Positions 52,769-61,298 of a stretch of 64,000 nt of DNA are shown piece by piece. The notes below the pieces were generated by a model. The model was not told the origin of the DNA, made no database searches, and worked only from the letters and a program-made list of their open reading frames with translations. Source of the stretch: an uncultured Nitrospirales bacterium (GTDB lineage Bacteria; Nitrospirota; Nitrospiria; Nitrospirales; UBA8639); NCBI GenBank assembly GCA_958295805.1, contig OY282373.1, positions 2,017,001-2,081,000 of the forward strand, written 5' to 3'. The translations under genes and the position numbers were made by a program. Positions within the stretch are counted from its first letter, which is position 1. The number at the start of each line of letters is the position of its first letter.

Positions 52769-53323
52769 ATGACCGTGACGCTCTTCCCGTCTTCCCAGCC
52801 GCTCCACCCGTTCTTCTTTGCGCACCAGGACGACCAGGACCTTGACGTTGACGACCGCTTCGAAGACTTTCACTTCCGACGTCAACCACCCGGTCGACGA
52901 CCTTTCAGGATCATTTTAGCCGTTCTTTTACTCATAGGCCTGGGATACGTCGTCATGAATCCGGACATCATGTCCTCCCTCATCGACGTGGCGTCGATGC
53001 GGGACGGCATATTTTCCAAGCCACGGACTGAGGCTCCCGTTCCTCAACGACAAGGCACACGTCCTGCTCCATTGCAGACTCCTCCCGTTCCTACCTATTA
53101 CGAAGAACAAACCGTGACCGTCGTCCTGCGAGCAACCGACGGTACTCGTCTCAGGTTGAGCAATGACGCCGCAGGCAAACAGCCCGGCCCGCTGGTGAAA
53201 GCCGGAGAAATGCTCACCGTCCTGGATGGGAGTCTCATCAGAAAGACGTGGGTCTATTTCGTCAGGACGCAATCCGGCGCGTCGGGATGGATTAAAGAAC
53301 AGAACCTTCAAGCACGATCCTGA
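52769..53323 (+). CDS. Single-pass membrane protein with SH3-like C-terminal domain
   Basis: 184 residues: a cytoplasmic acidic N-terminus (about 45 residues), one membrane helix (IILAVLLLIGLGYVVM), a Pro-rich linker, and a C-terminal domain VTVVLRATDGTRLRLSNDA...WVYFVRTQSGASGWIKEQNLQ that looks like a bacterial SH3 fold. The orientation should put the SH3-like domain in the periplasm, where it could contact the wall. The exact family is uncertain. It lies just before the squalene/phytoene synthase-like gene, with no clear link. Confidence 0.6.
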   Translation: MTVTLFPSSQPLHPFFFAHQDDQDLDVDDRFEDFHFRRQPPGRRPFRIILAVLLLIGLGYVVMNPDIMSSLIDVASMRDGIFSKPRTEAPVPQRQGTRPAPLQTPPVPTYYEEQTVTVVLRATDGTRLRLSNDAAGKQPGPLVKAGEMLTVLDGSLIRKTWVYFVRTQSGASGWIKEQNLQARS

Positions 53324-53340
53324 ACGGTAAACCGGTTCAG
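53320..53340 (+). terminator. Weak hairpin after the SH3-like gene
   Basis: CTGAAC and GTTCAG pair around GG-TAAA-CC with one bulged base, and the stem includes the stop codon. No run of T follows, so this may only be an mRNA end hairpin. Confidence 0.25.
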
Positions 53341-53499
53341 CCCCGCCACCCGTCCTTACACGTTGCACGGCGTCAGGCGAGGAACCTCGTCGCCATCGTT
53401 GTTCCGCCTTTTCCGACAACGCCACGTTCGCTACAATGAGTGCCGCGAACCTTTCCGCTCACGGCTTCATTCATATTTTTCACCGCGATGGTGACTCAA

Positions 53500-54402
53500 A
53501 TGACTCCCGCAGAAGCGCACGCTTATTGCACGCAAAAAACGAAAGAGAGCGGGAGCAATTTTTACCACTCATTTTTCTTTCTTCCCCGTCCGCGGCGGGA
53601 AGCCATGTATACCATTTACACGTTTTGTCGCGAGCTTGATGATACCGTCGACCATCCTCCACGCGGCATTGATCCCCACGACCAACTGGCGCAATGGCGT
53701 CAAGAAATTACAGCCGTGTATCACGGCACGCCGCGGTACCCGGTCACCATCAGCCTGGCGGATCACGTCAGGACGTTCGGCGTTCCACAGGCCTATCTTG
53801 AAGAACTCACGGCCGGCATGGAAATGGATCTGACGATCAGACGATATGCGACGTTTGACGATCTGTATCTCTACGGCTATCGCGTCGCCGCGGTCGTCGG
53901 ACTGATCTGTCTGAACGTGTTCGAGACCACGACGCCGCGCGCGCAGGATTACGCGATCAATTTAGGAATGGCTTTTCAACTCACCAATATCATGCGCGAC
54001 GTTGGATCGGATGCCGATCGGGATCGAATCTATGTGCCCCAAGAAGACCTCGCGAGGTTTGACTATTCGGAACAACAGATGTTGGCCAAAACCTATTCCC
54101 CGCAATTCATCCGTCTCATGGAATTCCAGGCTGCTCGGGCACGTGACTACTATCAAAAGGCGCAGGCCGTGTATGCCACGCTGTCTTCGACGACCCGTCA
54201 ATCTCTCCTTTCGGCAGAAATCATGCGAGCAATTTACTTCAGCCTCTTGACCCGCATTGAAAAGGCTCGCTTTGACGTTTTTTCTTCTCGCGTTCGCGTA
54301 CCACCGTCACTTTGCATTCTCAAAGCTCTGATGACGTGGGCACGCTTGTCGCTGAGCAATCACTCTGCGCGTGAATCATCGCGAGGAGGAACTGCCTCGT
54401 GA
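53500..54402 (+). CDS. hpnD: Presqualene diphosphate synthase, HpnD-like
   Basis: About 300 residues of the squalene/phytoene synthase family. The first aspartate-rich motif is in TFCRELDDTVDHPP and the second in IMRDVGSDADRDRIYVP; GMEMDLTIRRYATFDDLYLYGYRVAAVVGLI is typical of HpnD, which joins two farnesyl diphosphates into presqualene diphosphate for hopanoids. Start: the ATG at 53500 gives MTPAEAHAYCTQKTKESGSNF, the HpnD-like start; the frame reaches 53440. No hpnC, hpnE or shc genes are in the window, so a carotenoid role cannot be excluded. Confidence 0.82.
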   Translation: MTPAEAHAYCTQKTKESGSNFYHSFFFLPRPRREAMYTIYTFCRELDDTVDHPPRGIDPHDQLAQWRQEITAVYHGTPRYPVTISLADHVRTFGVPQAYLEELTAGMEMDLTIRRYATFDDLYLYGYRVAAVVGLICLNVFETTTPRAQDYAINLGMAFQLTNIMRDVGSDADRDRIYVPQEDLARFDYSEQQMLAKTYSPQFIRLMEFQAARARDYYQKAQAVYATLSSTTRQSLLSAEIMRAIYFSLLTRIEKARFDVFSSRVRVPPSLCILKALMTWARLSLSNHSARESSRGGTAS

Positions 54403-54464
54403 GGCTCCACGGGTTGTCGTCGTTCGTTGACAACCAGGATTGGGCGTTTTTATGATCCACGCGC

Positions 54465-55079
54465 ATGTCTCTTTCCGCTCTTCACGATTCATTGCGCAAC
54501 TGCCAAGAATGCCGTCTCGCGTCCGGACGCACCCAAGTGGTATTCGGAACCGGCAATCCCAACGCGTCAATCATGTTTGTAGGAGAAGCCCCCGGGTTTC
54601 ACGAGGACAAACAGGGAATTCCGTTTGTGGGGGCAGCGGGAAAACTGTTAACCGAATTATTGGAATCGGCGGGACTGTCTCGATCTCAGATATACATCGC
54701 AAACGTCATTAAATGTCGTCCTCCGAACAACCGCAATCCCGAGCCCGATGAAGTTGACGCGTGCCAACCATTTCTTCTTCAGCAAATTCAGCTCATTAAG
54801 CCCCACTTGGTCTGTTCACTGGGAAACTTTGCGACGCAGACGCTCCTGGGCAGAAAAGTCGGAATCACGAAGGTACACGGACGGCAGGTTCAATTAACGG
54901 ATTTTCTGTTGTTTCCGCTGTATCATCCCGCAGCGGCCCTCCACCAGGGCAATCTTCTCTCCGCGCTCCGTGATGATTTTCAAAAACTTAAGCAGTTGCT
55001 AGATACGATGGCGAAAACGCAGCAGGAAGGAGCCGACTCGCCCGTCGTCAGGAAGCCGGTTCAGATGGATTTGTTTTAG
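54465..55079 (+). CDS. Family 4 uracil-DNA glycosylase (Fe-S)
   Basis: 204-residue DNA repair enzyme that removes uracil. Four cysteines expected to bind a [4Fe-4S] cluster are C13, C16, C84 and C100 (NCQECRLASGRTQVVFG, IKCRPPNNRNPEPDEVDACQPF). Motif A is MFVGEAPGFHEDKQGIPFVG, and the C-terminal HPAAALHQGN motif completes the active site. The 3' end overlaps the convergent hypothetical gene by 32 bases. Typical for Gram-negative family 4 enzymes. Confidence 0.93.
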   Translation: MSLSALHDSLRNCQECRLASGRTQVVFGTGNPNASIMFVGEAPGFHEDKQGIPFVGAAGKLLTELLESAGLSRSQIYIANVIKCRPPNNRNPEPDEVDACQPFLLQQIQLIKPHLVCSLGNFATQTLLGRKVGITKVHGRQVQLTDFLLFPLYHPAAALHQGNLLSALRDDFQKLKQLLDTMAKTQQEGADSPVVRKPVQMDLF

Positions 55080-55518
55080 AGCCGGCGTGCTCCGGGTCGG
55101 CTTGCTCTTCATCCAAGACCTCGGATTCTTCACGTTCTTCTTCTGGAGTCTCAAACCACTTGACCAACGTTTCATCCCACCACGCCTGATCAACCTCGGC
55201 ACCCGGATCAACCCCTAACAAGGCCACCTCCGCGTCCGTCAGAGTCGGATCAATATCCGCGGGACGAAATCTGGCACGATCGATCACTTCTTTGGTCGCA
55301 TATCCCCCCACGATCCACGAAGGCGGGTCGGCACGCCGGGATTTGTAAGCCTGGAGGTGAACCTTGAGGTACACGAAAATTTTCCGTTGCGTCTCATCCT
55401 CAAACCCGCTGGGCGGAAGACTCAACGTTTTCTCAATTTTTTTTCGCCATTCCCGCTGGTCATATCGCGAGGTGACCAACTGTAAGACTTTAACTCCATC
55501 CTCAACGTCAAGTGGCAT
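55048..55518 (-). CDS. Hypothetical acidic protein, 156 aa
   Basis: Soluble protein with a moderately basic N-terminus (SRYDQREWRKKIEKTLSLPPSG) and a strongly acidic C-terminus (TPEEEREESEVLDEEQADPE). GAGGAG is seven bases before the ATG. The 3' end overlaps the uracil-DNA glycosylase gene by 32 bases. I do not recognise a family. The good ribosome-binding site and composition make it a likely real gene. Confidence 0.6.
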   Translation of the reverse strand: MPLDVEDGVKVLQLVTSRYDQREWRKKIEKTLSLPPSGFEDETQRKIFVYLKVHLQAYKSRRADPPSWIVGGYATKEVIDRARFRPADIDPTLTDAEVALLGVDPGAEVDQAWWDETLVKWFETPEEEREESEVLDEEQADPEHAGSKTNPSEPAS

Positions 55519-55629
55519 GATGACTCCTCACGTCTACGGCTTCACGGCTCAGGCGTACCACGGCCGCGTGAAGCCCGCAGTTTTCTCCGTGGTCTCGACA
55601 GAGGTCCGCATCATGCCGGACACGTACCG

Positions 55630-56991
55630 TCACTGCCCCGCCACCGTCATTTCACGTATTTTCAGGGTGGGACTCGCGAGTTTACCTCGAAAGACTAAAT
55701 CATTGCCGATCGATTCAACGTCTTGAAACATACGCTTCAGATTACCGGCAATCGTGACCTCTTCCACGGGATAGGCCAATTCGCCGTTTTCAATCCAAAA
55801 ACCGGAAGCCCCCCGCGAATAATCCCCGGTCACCAGGTTCACGCCAAATCCAATCAACTCCGTGACCAACAAACCCTGTTTGACGGATCGAATGATCTCA
55901 TCGGGAGACAGGGTGCCCGGATGAAAGAAGAAATTCGTGGGAGACACGGAAGGACTATCGCCAACGCTTCTCGCGGCGTTTCCCGTGGAAGCCATCCCTA
56001 ATTTTCTACCGGAATACGTATCCAACAAATAGCTGACGAGCCTGCCGTTCTCGACAACCATGGTTTGTCGGGTTGGCAAGCCTTCGGCATCAAACGGACG
56101 AGACCCCAACTTGCCGGGCAGTAAGGCATTATCCTCAACGTGGACGTATTCCGGCGCGATGGGCTTTCCCAATTGTCCCAGTAAAAACGAAGCACTCTTA
56201 TACAGTGAATATCCAGAAATCGCACTCGACAAGTGACCCAACAAACTCTCAGCGGTTTCCGGATCAAAAATCACGGGAACCCGCTGGGTTCCCACCTTCC
56301 GAGCCCCCAAGCGGCGCAGCGTCCGCGACGCGGCAATTTCACCGATTGATTCCGGACTCTCCAATTCCCGATATTTCCGCGAGACCGTATACCACGAGTC
56401 TCGCTGCATACTTTGCCCGTTTGATCCTTCAGCCACGGGCGCCACGGAGAGGGAAAACCGGGAACTGCGATAACGCCCGACAAAGCCATGTGTATTCGCC
56501 AACACCACGGCGCCATGGGCCGACGAACAATCCGCACCGTCGGAATTGGTAATGCGAGCATCCACGTTCATGGCGGCTTGCTCAGCACGTTGCGCCAGAT
56601 GAATTTCCTGGTCCACGGTCAGGGTGGTCGGATCACAGAGATCCAAATCAGGGACGTCGGTGGCCATCGCCGCAGCGTCCGGCAGCCCCGACGTCTCGTC
56701 TTCAGCCACGGCTTTGGCCAGTTCACAGGTGTCGGCAACCAATCGATCCAAGGACTCGTTTGAAAAATCGGAGGTGGACGCACTCGCGGACCGTTTGCCG
56801 AAAAAGACGCGCAGGCCCAAACTCTTCTCACGCGCTTTGCTCAAACAATCCACGGACGCTAATCGCACCTGAACCGAGACGGAATCCCCTTCCGCGACCA
56901 GCACGTCCGCTTCCGTGGCTCCTCGGGACTTGACCCGATCAATCAACGTGGCGGCAAGGGTCGTAAACGCTTCCGATGAGGTTTCCATCAT
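55630..56991 (-). CDS. tldE: TldE/PmbA-family peptidase subunit
   Basis: 453 residues of the inactive partner in the TldD-TldE metalloprotease. It has KSLGLRVFFGKRSASASTSDF, DCSSAHGAVVLANTHGFVGRYRSS, and near the end GLLVTELIGFGVNLVTGDYSRGASGFWIENGELAYPVEEVTIAGN, with no HExxxH zinc motif. The heterodimer degrades unfolded or modified peptides in the cytoplasm. It lies 48 bases after tldD on the same strand, the normal pairing. Confidence 0.93.
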   Translation of the reverse strand: MMETSSEAFTTLAATLIDRVKSRGATEADVLVAEGDSVSVQVRLASVDCLSKAREKSLGLRVFFGKRSASASTSDFSNESLDRLVADTCELAKAVAEDETSGLPDAAAMATDVPDLDLCDPTTLTVDQEIHLAQRAEQAAMNVDARITNSDGADCSSAHGAVVLANTHGFVGRYRSSRFSLSVAPVAEGSNGQSMQRDSWYTVSRKYRELESPESIGEIAASRTLRRLGARKVGTQRVPVIFDPETAESLLGHLSSAISGYSLYKSASFLLGQLGKPIAPEYVHVEDNALLPGKLGSRPFDAEGLPTRQTMVVENGRLVSYLLDTYSGRKLGMASTGNAARSVGDSPSVSPTNFFFHPGTLSPDEIIRSVKQGLLVTELIGFGVNLVTGDYSRGASGFWIENGELAYPVEEVTIAGNLKRMFQDVESIGNDLVFRGKLASPTLKIREMTVAGQ

Positions 56992-57039
56992 GGCTTCTCT
57001 GAACGGATTGAAAAAAAGCGTGAGGAATATGCCGGCGCA

Positions 57040-58479
57040 CTAGGCGGAAGTTCCGCCCACGGTAATTTCATCTATGCGAATCGTGGGCAACCCGACGCCC
57101 ACCGGCACGGACTGGCCTTCTTTTCCGCAGGTCCCAACGCCGGAATCCAATTGCAAATCGTGCCCCACCATGGAAACCCGTTTGAGGATGTCCGGCCCGT
57201 TCCCGATGAGCGTGGCCCCTTTGACGGGCTTCGTCACTTTTCCATCCTCAATGAGATAGGCTTCGCTCGCGGAAAAGACAAACTTACCGTTGGTGATGTC
57301 CACTTGGCCGCCTCCAAACGAAACCGCGTACAACCCTTTTTTCACGGACCGAATGATATCGGCGGGATCCGACGTACCCGCCAGCATGAAGGTATTCGTC
57401 ATCCGCGGCAGAACAACACTTCGAAAATCTTCTCGCCTGCCGTTGCCGGTTAATGGAATGCCCATCAACCGAGCATTGAGACGATCCGTTATGTACCCGT
57501 GCAGGATCCCCCGTTCGATCAAGACGGTCCTGGTGGTGGGCGTCCCTTCGTCGTCGATATTGAGCGACCCGCGCCGGAAGGGCAACGTCCCGTCGTCAAC
57601 GATCGTACACTCCTCGGAAGCCACGCGTTGACCGAGCAAATGGCTGAAGGCCGACGTTTTTTTTCGATTGAAATCTGCCTCCAGACCGTGCCCAATGGCC
57701 TCGTGCAAGAGAATGCCCGGCCATCCACTGCCCAACACCACGGGCATGATTCCCGCGGGCGCGTCAACCGCCTCAAGATTCAAAATGGCCTGGCGGGCAG
57801 CTTCCCGAGCATACGACCGGGCCCGCTCTTCCTCATGATAGAAGGAAAATCCGACCCGGCCGCCTCCCCCAAAAGTCCCGACCTGCCGATTGTGGCCGTC
57901 TTCGGCAATGCACGTCACCTGAAGCCTGGACAACGGCTGAACGTCGCCGACGCGCAACCCTTCCGTCGTTGCCACCATCATCGTTTTCGACTCGGTATTC
58001 ACCGACGCCATGACCTTCGTAATGCGCGGATCATATCGGCGCGCTTCCTGATCGATAAGCGTCAGAAGATCCACCCGTTCATGGGTGGGAACGTCGGCGT
58101 TCGATGGGTCAAGCGGGTAGAGATTCTGAGTTTTGGCGGGACAAGGGGTGACCGAAATTCCCACCGGCGTCTCGCCCTGCGGGGAATTCGCAATATAGCG
58201 AGCCGTATCCGCTGCACTTTCCAAATCCCGTCGAGACAACTCATCGGAATAGGCAAATCCCGTTTTTTCGCCGGCAGTCGCCCGCACCCCGGCGCCCTGA
58301 GAAATGCTCTTGACGGCCCGCTTGACGATTCCCTCTTCCATGGACACGGCCTCGGAAATCGTGGATTCAAAATAGATGTCGGCATAATCCACGTCACGCA
58401 CGTTGACCCGCGCCAACGCCTGCGCCACTTCACGTTCCTGAAGAGAAAACCGTTCGAGGTCAACATCCTGCTCAGACAT
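57040..58479 (-). CDS. tldD: TldD-family metalloprotease subunit
   Basis: 479 residues; catalytic subunit of the TldD-TldE complex. The zinc site HExxxH is visible in GILLHEAIGHGLEADFNRKK, and the second block SVVLPRMTNTFMLAGTSDPADII and GGQVDITNGKFVFSASEAYLIEDGKV carries the remaining ligand region. I start at the ATG of 58479, since the frame to 58506 begins with TTG and lacks a ribosome-binding site. First gene of the tldD-tldE pair. Confidence 0.94.
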   Translation of the reverse strand: MSEQDVDLERFSLQEREVAQALARVNVRDVDYADIYFESTISEAVSMEEGIVKRAVKSISQGAGVRATAGEKTGFAYSDELSRRDLESAADTARYIANSPQGETPVGISVTPCPAKTQNLYPLDPSNADVPTHERVDLLTLIDQEARRYDPRITKVMASVNTESKTMMVATTEGLRVGDVQPLSRLQVTCIAEDGHNRQVGTFGGGGRVGFSFYHEEERARSYAREAARQAILNLEAVDAPAGIMPVVLGSGWPGILLHEAIGHGLEADFNRKKTSAFSHLLGQRVASEECTIVDDGTLPFRRGSLNIDDEGTPTTRTVLIERGILHGYITDRLNARLMGIPLTGNGRREDFRSVVLPRMTNTFMLAGTSDPADIIRSVKKGLYAVSFGGGQVDITNGKFVFSASEAYLIEDGKVTKPVKGATLIGNGPDILKRVSMVGHDLQLDSGVGTCGKEGQSVPVGVGLPTIRIDEITVGGTSA

Positions 58480-58631
58480 GATCCGTACACTTACCACGTC
58501 AACCAAACCGTTCGCAAGAAAGAGAGAACAATCTTTTTTCCATATCGTTATCCGCGGTCAAGTACTGAAGACAAGGCCAAGCATCTGAAAAACAGCTTGC
58601 CTCAACTAACCAACAGGCATAAACTACTGCC

Positions 58632-59213
58632 ATGCCTCAGACCGACACCGACCAAGTAGCGACAAAAGCCGACCTGCAAGCTGGACTTGTAACGCTAGAG
58701 AACAAAATCTTGATGTGGCAGTCCGACTTGAAGGACTTTCTCATCAAGAGGCAGGACGATCTCATGGCGAAGCAAGACGCCAAGATAAACGATCTCATGG
58801 CGAAGCAGGACGCCAAGATAAACGGCCTCATGGAAAAACAGGACGCCAAAATAAACAACCTCATGGAAAAGCAGGACACCAAGATAAACGGCCTCATCGA
58901 GAAACAGGACGCCAAGACAAACGGCCTCATGGAAAAACAGGACGCCAAGATAAACAACCTCATGGAAAAGCAGGATGCCAAGACAAACGGCCTCATCGAG
59001 AAACAGGACGCCAAGATAAACAACCTCATGGAAAAGCAGGATGCCAAGATAAACAACCTCGTCGAGAAGCAGGACACCAGGACGAACGCCCTCATTGAGA
59101 AACAGGACGCCAGGACGAACGCCCTCATGAACAAGGTCTTATGGGTTCATGGGGTTTTGCTCGTAGCCGTTATCGGCGCCGTAATCACCGGAATCATAGA
59201 GACAGTCTTCTAA
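58632..59213 (+). CDS. Tandem 11-residue-repeat coiled-coil membrane protein
   Basis: 193 residues. N-terminal VATKADLQAGLVTLENKI recalls the 'ATKxDL' block of the DUF1640-type proteins at 8928 and 16041. Residues 44-164 are eleven consecutive 11-residue units of the form LMEKQDAKINN with small substitutions. A C-terminal helix (VLLVAVIGAVITGIIETVF) follows. Eleven-residue (hendecad) periodicity implies a right-handed or straight coiled coil, probably oligomeric, held to the inner membrane by its tail. No ribosome-binding site is clear. The function is unknown; repeat number may vary between strains. Confidence 0.8.
   Translation: MPQTDTDQVATKADLQAGLVTLENKILMWQSDLKDFLIKRQDDLMAKQDAKINDLMAKQDAKINGLMEKQDAKINNLMEKQDTKINGLIEKQDAKTNGLMEKQDAKINNLMEKQDAKTNGLIEKQDAKINNLMEKQDAKINNLVEKQDTRTNALIEKQDARTNALMNKVLWVHGVLLVAVIGAVITGIIETVF
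58761..59123 (+). repeat. Eleven 33-bp tandem repeats
   Basis: Eleven consecutive 33-base units inside the gene above, with phrases such as CTCATGGAAAAGCAGGA recurring. A partly alternating LMEK/LIEK order hints at 66-base higher-order duplication. The unit is divisible by three and free of stops in other frames, so long antisense and alternate frames (58637-59134, 58715-59098) appear here as by-products. Confidence 0.95.
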
Positions 59214-59422
59214 AAAGCCACGGCTTCTCCTCTTCAAGAAAACGTTCAAACGTGAGAGCAACGGTGGACCCCTTCAAGACATTGACACCCACTTCCCCTG
59301 CTGCTCCGCGATTTATCGTTGTCCGTCGGCCGGTCGGCTGACGTCCACCGTGACAGCCAGGCCCGCAGCGATGAATCCGCCGGAGAATTTCAAGCTGAGA
59401 CACTCCCGACCACTCCCTTCGT

Positions 59423-59451
59423 TTGACAAGCTGGAGTCTCACAATTAGACT
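59423..59451 (+). promoter_or_regulatory. Putative promoter of the uppS operon
   Basis: TTGACA (59423-59428) and TAGACT (59446-59451) are 17 bases apart, in the 303-base gap between the repeat gene and uppS (59214-59516). The predicted start near 59458 precedes an in-frame GTG at 59460 and the ATG at 59517. I see nothing else that I can support in this gap; a 126-codon antisense frame there is probably chance. Confidence 0.5.
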
Positions 59452-59516
59452 AGCTCCCGGTGCCTTCGCACTTGGGAGGCGGATTCTCTGGCGCATCCTG
59501 CCACAACGCACGGCTG

Positions 59517-60311
59517 ATGATTTCCCGTTCAAGAGAAAATTTCTCAGAACTGACGGACAACGACCTGTTGTCACAACTGGATCACAGCGTCCTGCCCCAT
59601 CACGTAGCCATCATTATGGATGGAAACGGCCGATGGGCTTCTCATCGCGGTCTCCCGCGGATTGCCGGACACAAGGAGGGATTGATTGCCCTTCGCGAAG
59701 TCGTCAATACCTTCTCGGACCTGGGAGTGCCGTTGCTCACGGTTTACGCGTTCTCTCAGGAAAACTGGAAGCGCCCCAAGGCCGAAATTGCCTTGCTCAT
59801 GATGCTGCTTGAGGAATTTCTCGATCAGGAACGACACACCTTTCATGAGCGGAAAATCAGGTTTCTTCCGATTGGCCAGATTCATACGCTTCCCCCTTCC
59901 ACTCAAAAGCAGGTGCAGGCCGTCGCCGACGAAACCAGGCATTTTACCGACCGCACCCTGACGGTGGCACTGAGTTATGGCGGACGTTGCGAGATTGTTG
60001 ACGCCGTCAACGACCTGATCGAAGACGTGCAACGCGGAAACGTGTCGGGACCGATTACTGAAAGCCTCTTTGAACAATACCTCACCACCGCTGCGCTTCC
60101 CGACCCGGACTTGCTCATTCGGACCAGCGGAGAAGCGAGAATCAGTAATTTTCTCCTTTGGCAAATCGCCTACACCGAGTTGTATTTTACAAACACCCCG
60201 TGGCCCGACTTCCGACGACGCGACACGTTGGTGGCTCTGCTGAACTACCAGAAACGGGAACGTCGTTTTGGTCGTCTCTCCTCCACGCTGTCTCATCAAA
60301 ACGGGTTGTGA
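59517..60311 (+). CDS. uppS: Undecaprenyl diphosphate synthase
   Basis: cis-Prenyltransferase making the lipid carrier for peptidoglycan and O-antigen. Motifs: HHVAIIMDGNGRWASHRGLPR with the catalytic Asp, VYAFSQENWKRPKAEIALLM, ALSYGGRCEIVDAVNDLIED, and LLIRTSGEARISNFLLWQIAYTELYFTNTPWPDF. The ATG at 59517 gives 264 residues, near the usual length; a GTG at 59460 would add 19. Its stop overlaps the cdsA start. Confidence 0.95.
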   Translation: MISRSRENFSELTDNDLLSQLDHSVLPHHVAIIMDGNGRWASHRGLPRIAGHKEGLIALREVVNTFSDLGVPLLTVYAFSQENWKRPKAEIALLMMLLEEFLDQERHTFHERKIRFLPIGQIHTLPPSTQKQVQAVADETRHFTDRTLTVALSYGGRCEIVDAVNDLIEDVQRGNVSGPITESLFEQYLTTAALPDPDLLIRTSGEARISNFLLWQIAYTELYFTNTPWPDFRRRDTLVALLNYQKRERRFGRLSSTLSHQNGL

Positions 60312-61198
60312 GCACGAAGGTGGTTGAGCCCACCTCCAGGGGCCAATCAAATCATCCGGACCCCGTCCCGTCACGATCCTTCGCGTCAAGAATCGATCCG
60401 AAACGGATCTATTCCGCGCTGGTGTTCATTCCACTCTTTTATCTCCTGACCCGCCATCTTCCCCCCGTGGCGTTTTTTGTGCTGATCGGCGCGACCGTCC
60501 TGATTGCCCAATGGGAATTTTTGAGGCTGCTCATTCCTGAACGTGCCCTTCTTGGACACGTCATCGTCGGGATTCCGGGAACCCTGCTTCTCTTAAGTGC
60601 GATGCAGTGGCCAACGACGATCAGTTTTCATCTGGCCTTATTGATAACTCTCACGGGCTTCCTGGTGTATCAAGTCGGTTACGCTCCGCTTGGCACCAAC
60701 CACCTGTCCATGGTCGTTTTACTGTTCGGCATGATCTATATTGGCTATACACTCGGGCACTTGCTCTGGTTGAGAAACCTCAAAGACGGGGCTTTTCTGG
60801 TTTTTTTTGTGTTGTGGGTCACGTGGGCAGGCGACACCGCCGCGTATTTCATCGGAACACGTTGGGGAACCCGTCCCTTGGCTCCGCAATTAAGCCCGAA
60901 GAAAACCCTGGAAGGTTTTCTCGGCAGCTTGGTCGTGGCCCCCATCATGGCCTGGGTCGGCCACGTCTGGTTTCTCCCGATGGTCACTTCCCTGGATTGT
61001 CTGGTCCTGGGGCTGCTGTTGACGATGCTGGGAGTCATTGGGGATCTGTCTGAATCAGCCTTGAAACGCCACGTCGGCATCAAAGACACGAGTGCCTTGA
61101 TTCCCGGACACGGCGGAATATTCGACCGAATCGACAGCCTGCTTCTCAGCGTGCCGGCGTTTTATTATTACATGGCGTTCGTGAAGGGCTTGTCGTGA
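60308..61198 (+). CDS. cdsA: Phosphatidate cytidylyltransferase
   Basis: Inner-membrane enzyme making CDP-diacylglycerol for phospholipids. It has about eight hydrophobic segments and the signature KKTLEGFLGSLVVAPI... and LKRHVGIKDTSALIPGHGGIFDRIDSLL. Start: GTG at 60308, overlapping the uppS TGA (GTGA), so the pair is coupled; the frame extending to 60158 reads through uppS and is rejected. Length 296 is normal. Confidence 0.95.
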   Translation: MSTKVVEPTSRGQSNHPDPVPSRSFASRIDPKRIYSALVFIPLFYLLTRHLPPVAFFVLIGATVLIAQWEFLRLLIPERALLGHVIVGIPGTLLLLSAMQWPTTISFHLALLITLTGFLVYQVGYAPLGTNHLSMVVLLFGMIYIGYTLGHLLWLRNLKDGAFLVFFVLWVTWAGDTAAYFIGTRWGTRPLAPQLSPKKTLEGFLGSLVVAPIMAWVGHVWFLPMVTSLDCLVLGLLLTMLGVIGDLSESALKRHVGIKDTSALIPGHGGIFDRIDSLLLSVPAFYYYMAFVKGLS

Positions 61199-61298
61199 GA
61201 CGGTGAAAAAGCCTATCCTTCCGGCTTCACCCGTCCCGCGGCCTGGCGAAGGGAAGGATTGGGAACCCGTCGTTTTTTGCGAAGGTGAACAACCGTCA

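Noticed and set aside
58637-59134. 165-codon antisense and other alternate frames over the repeat gene
   Set aside because: Open only because a stop-free unit of 33 bases is repeated; the encoded peptide is a Ser/Phe/Cys/Met-rich mirror of the repeats.
59194-59574. 126-codon - strand frame before uppS
   Set aside because: No recognisable motif, no ribosome-binding site, and composition unlike real genes here.
60158-60307. N-terminal extension of cdsA
   Set aside because: It lies in uppS; the GTG at 60308 overlapping the uppS stop fits the family start.
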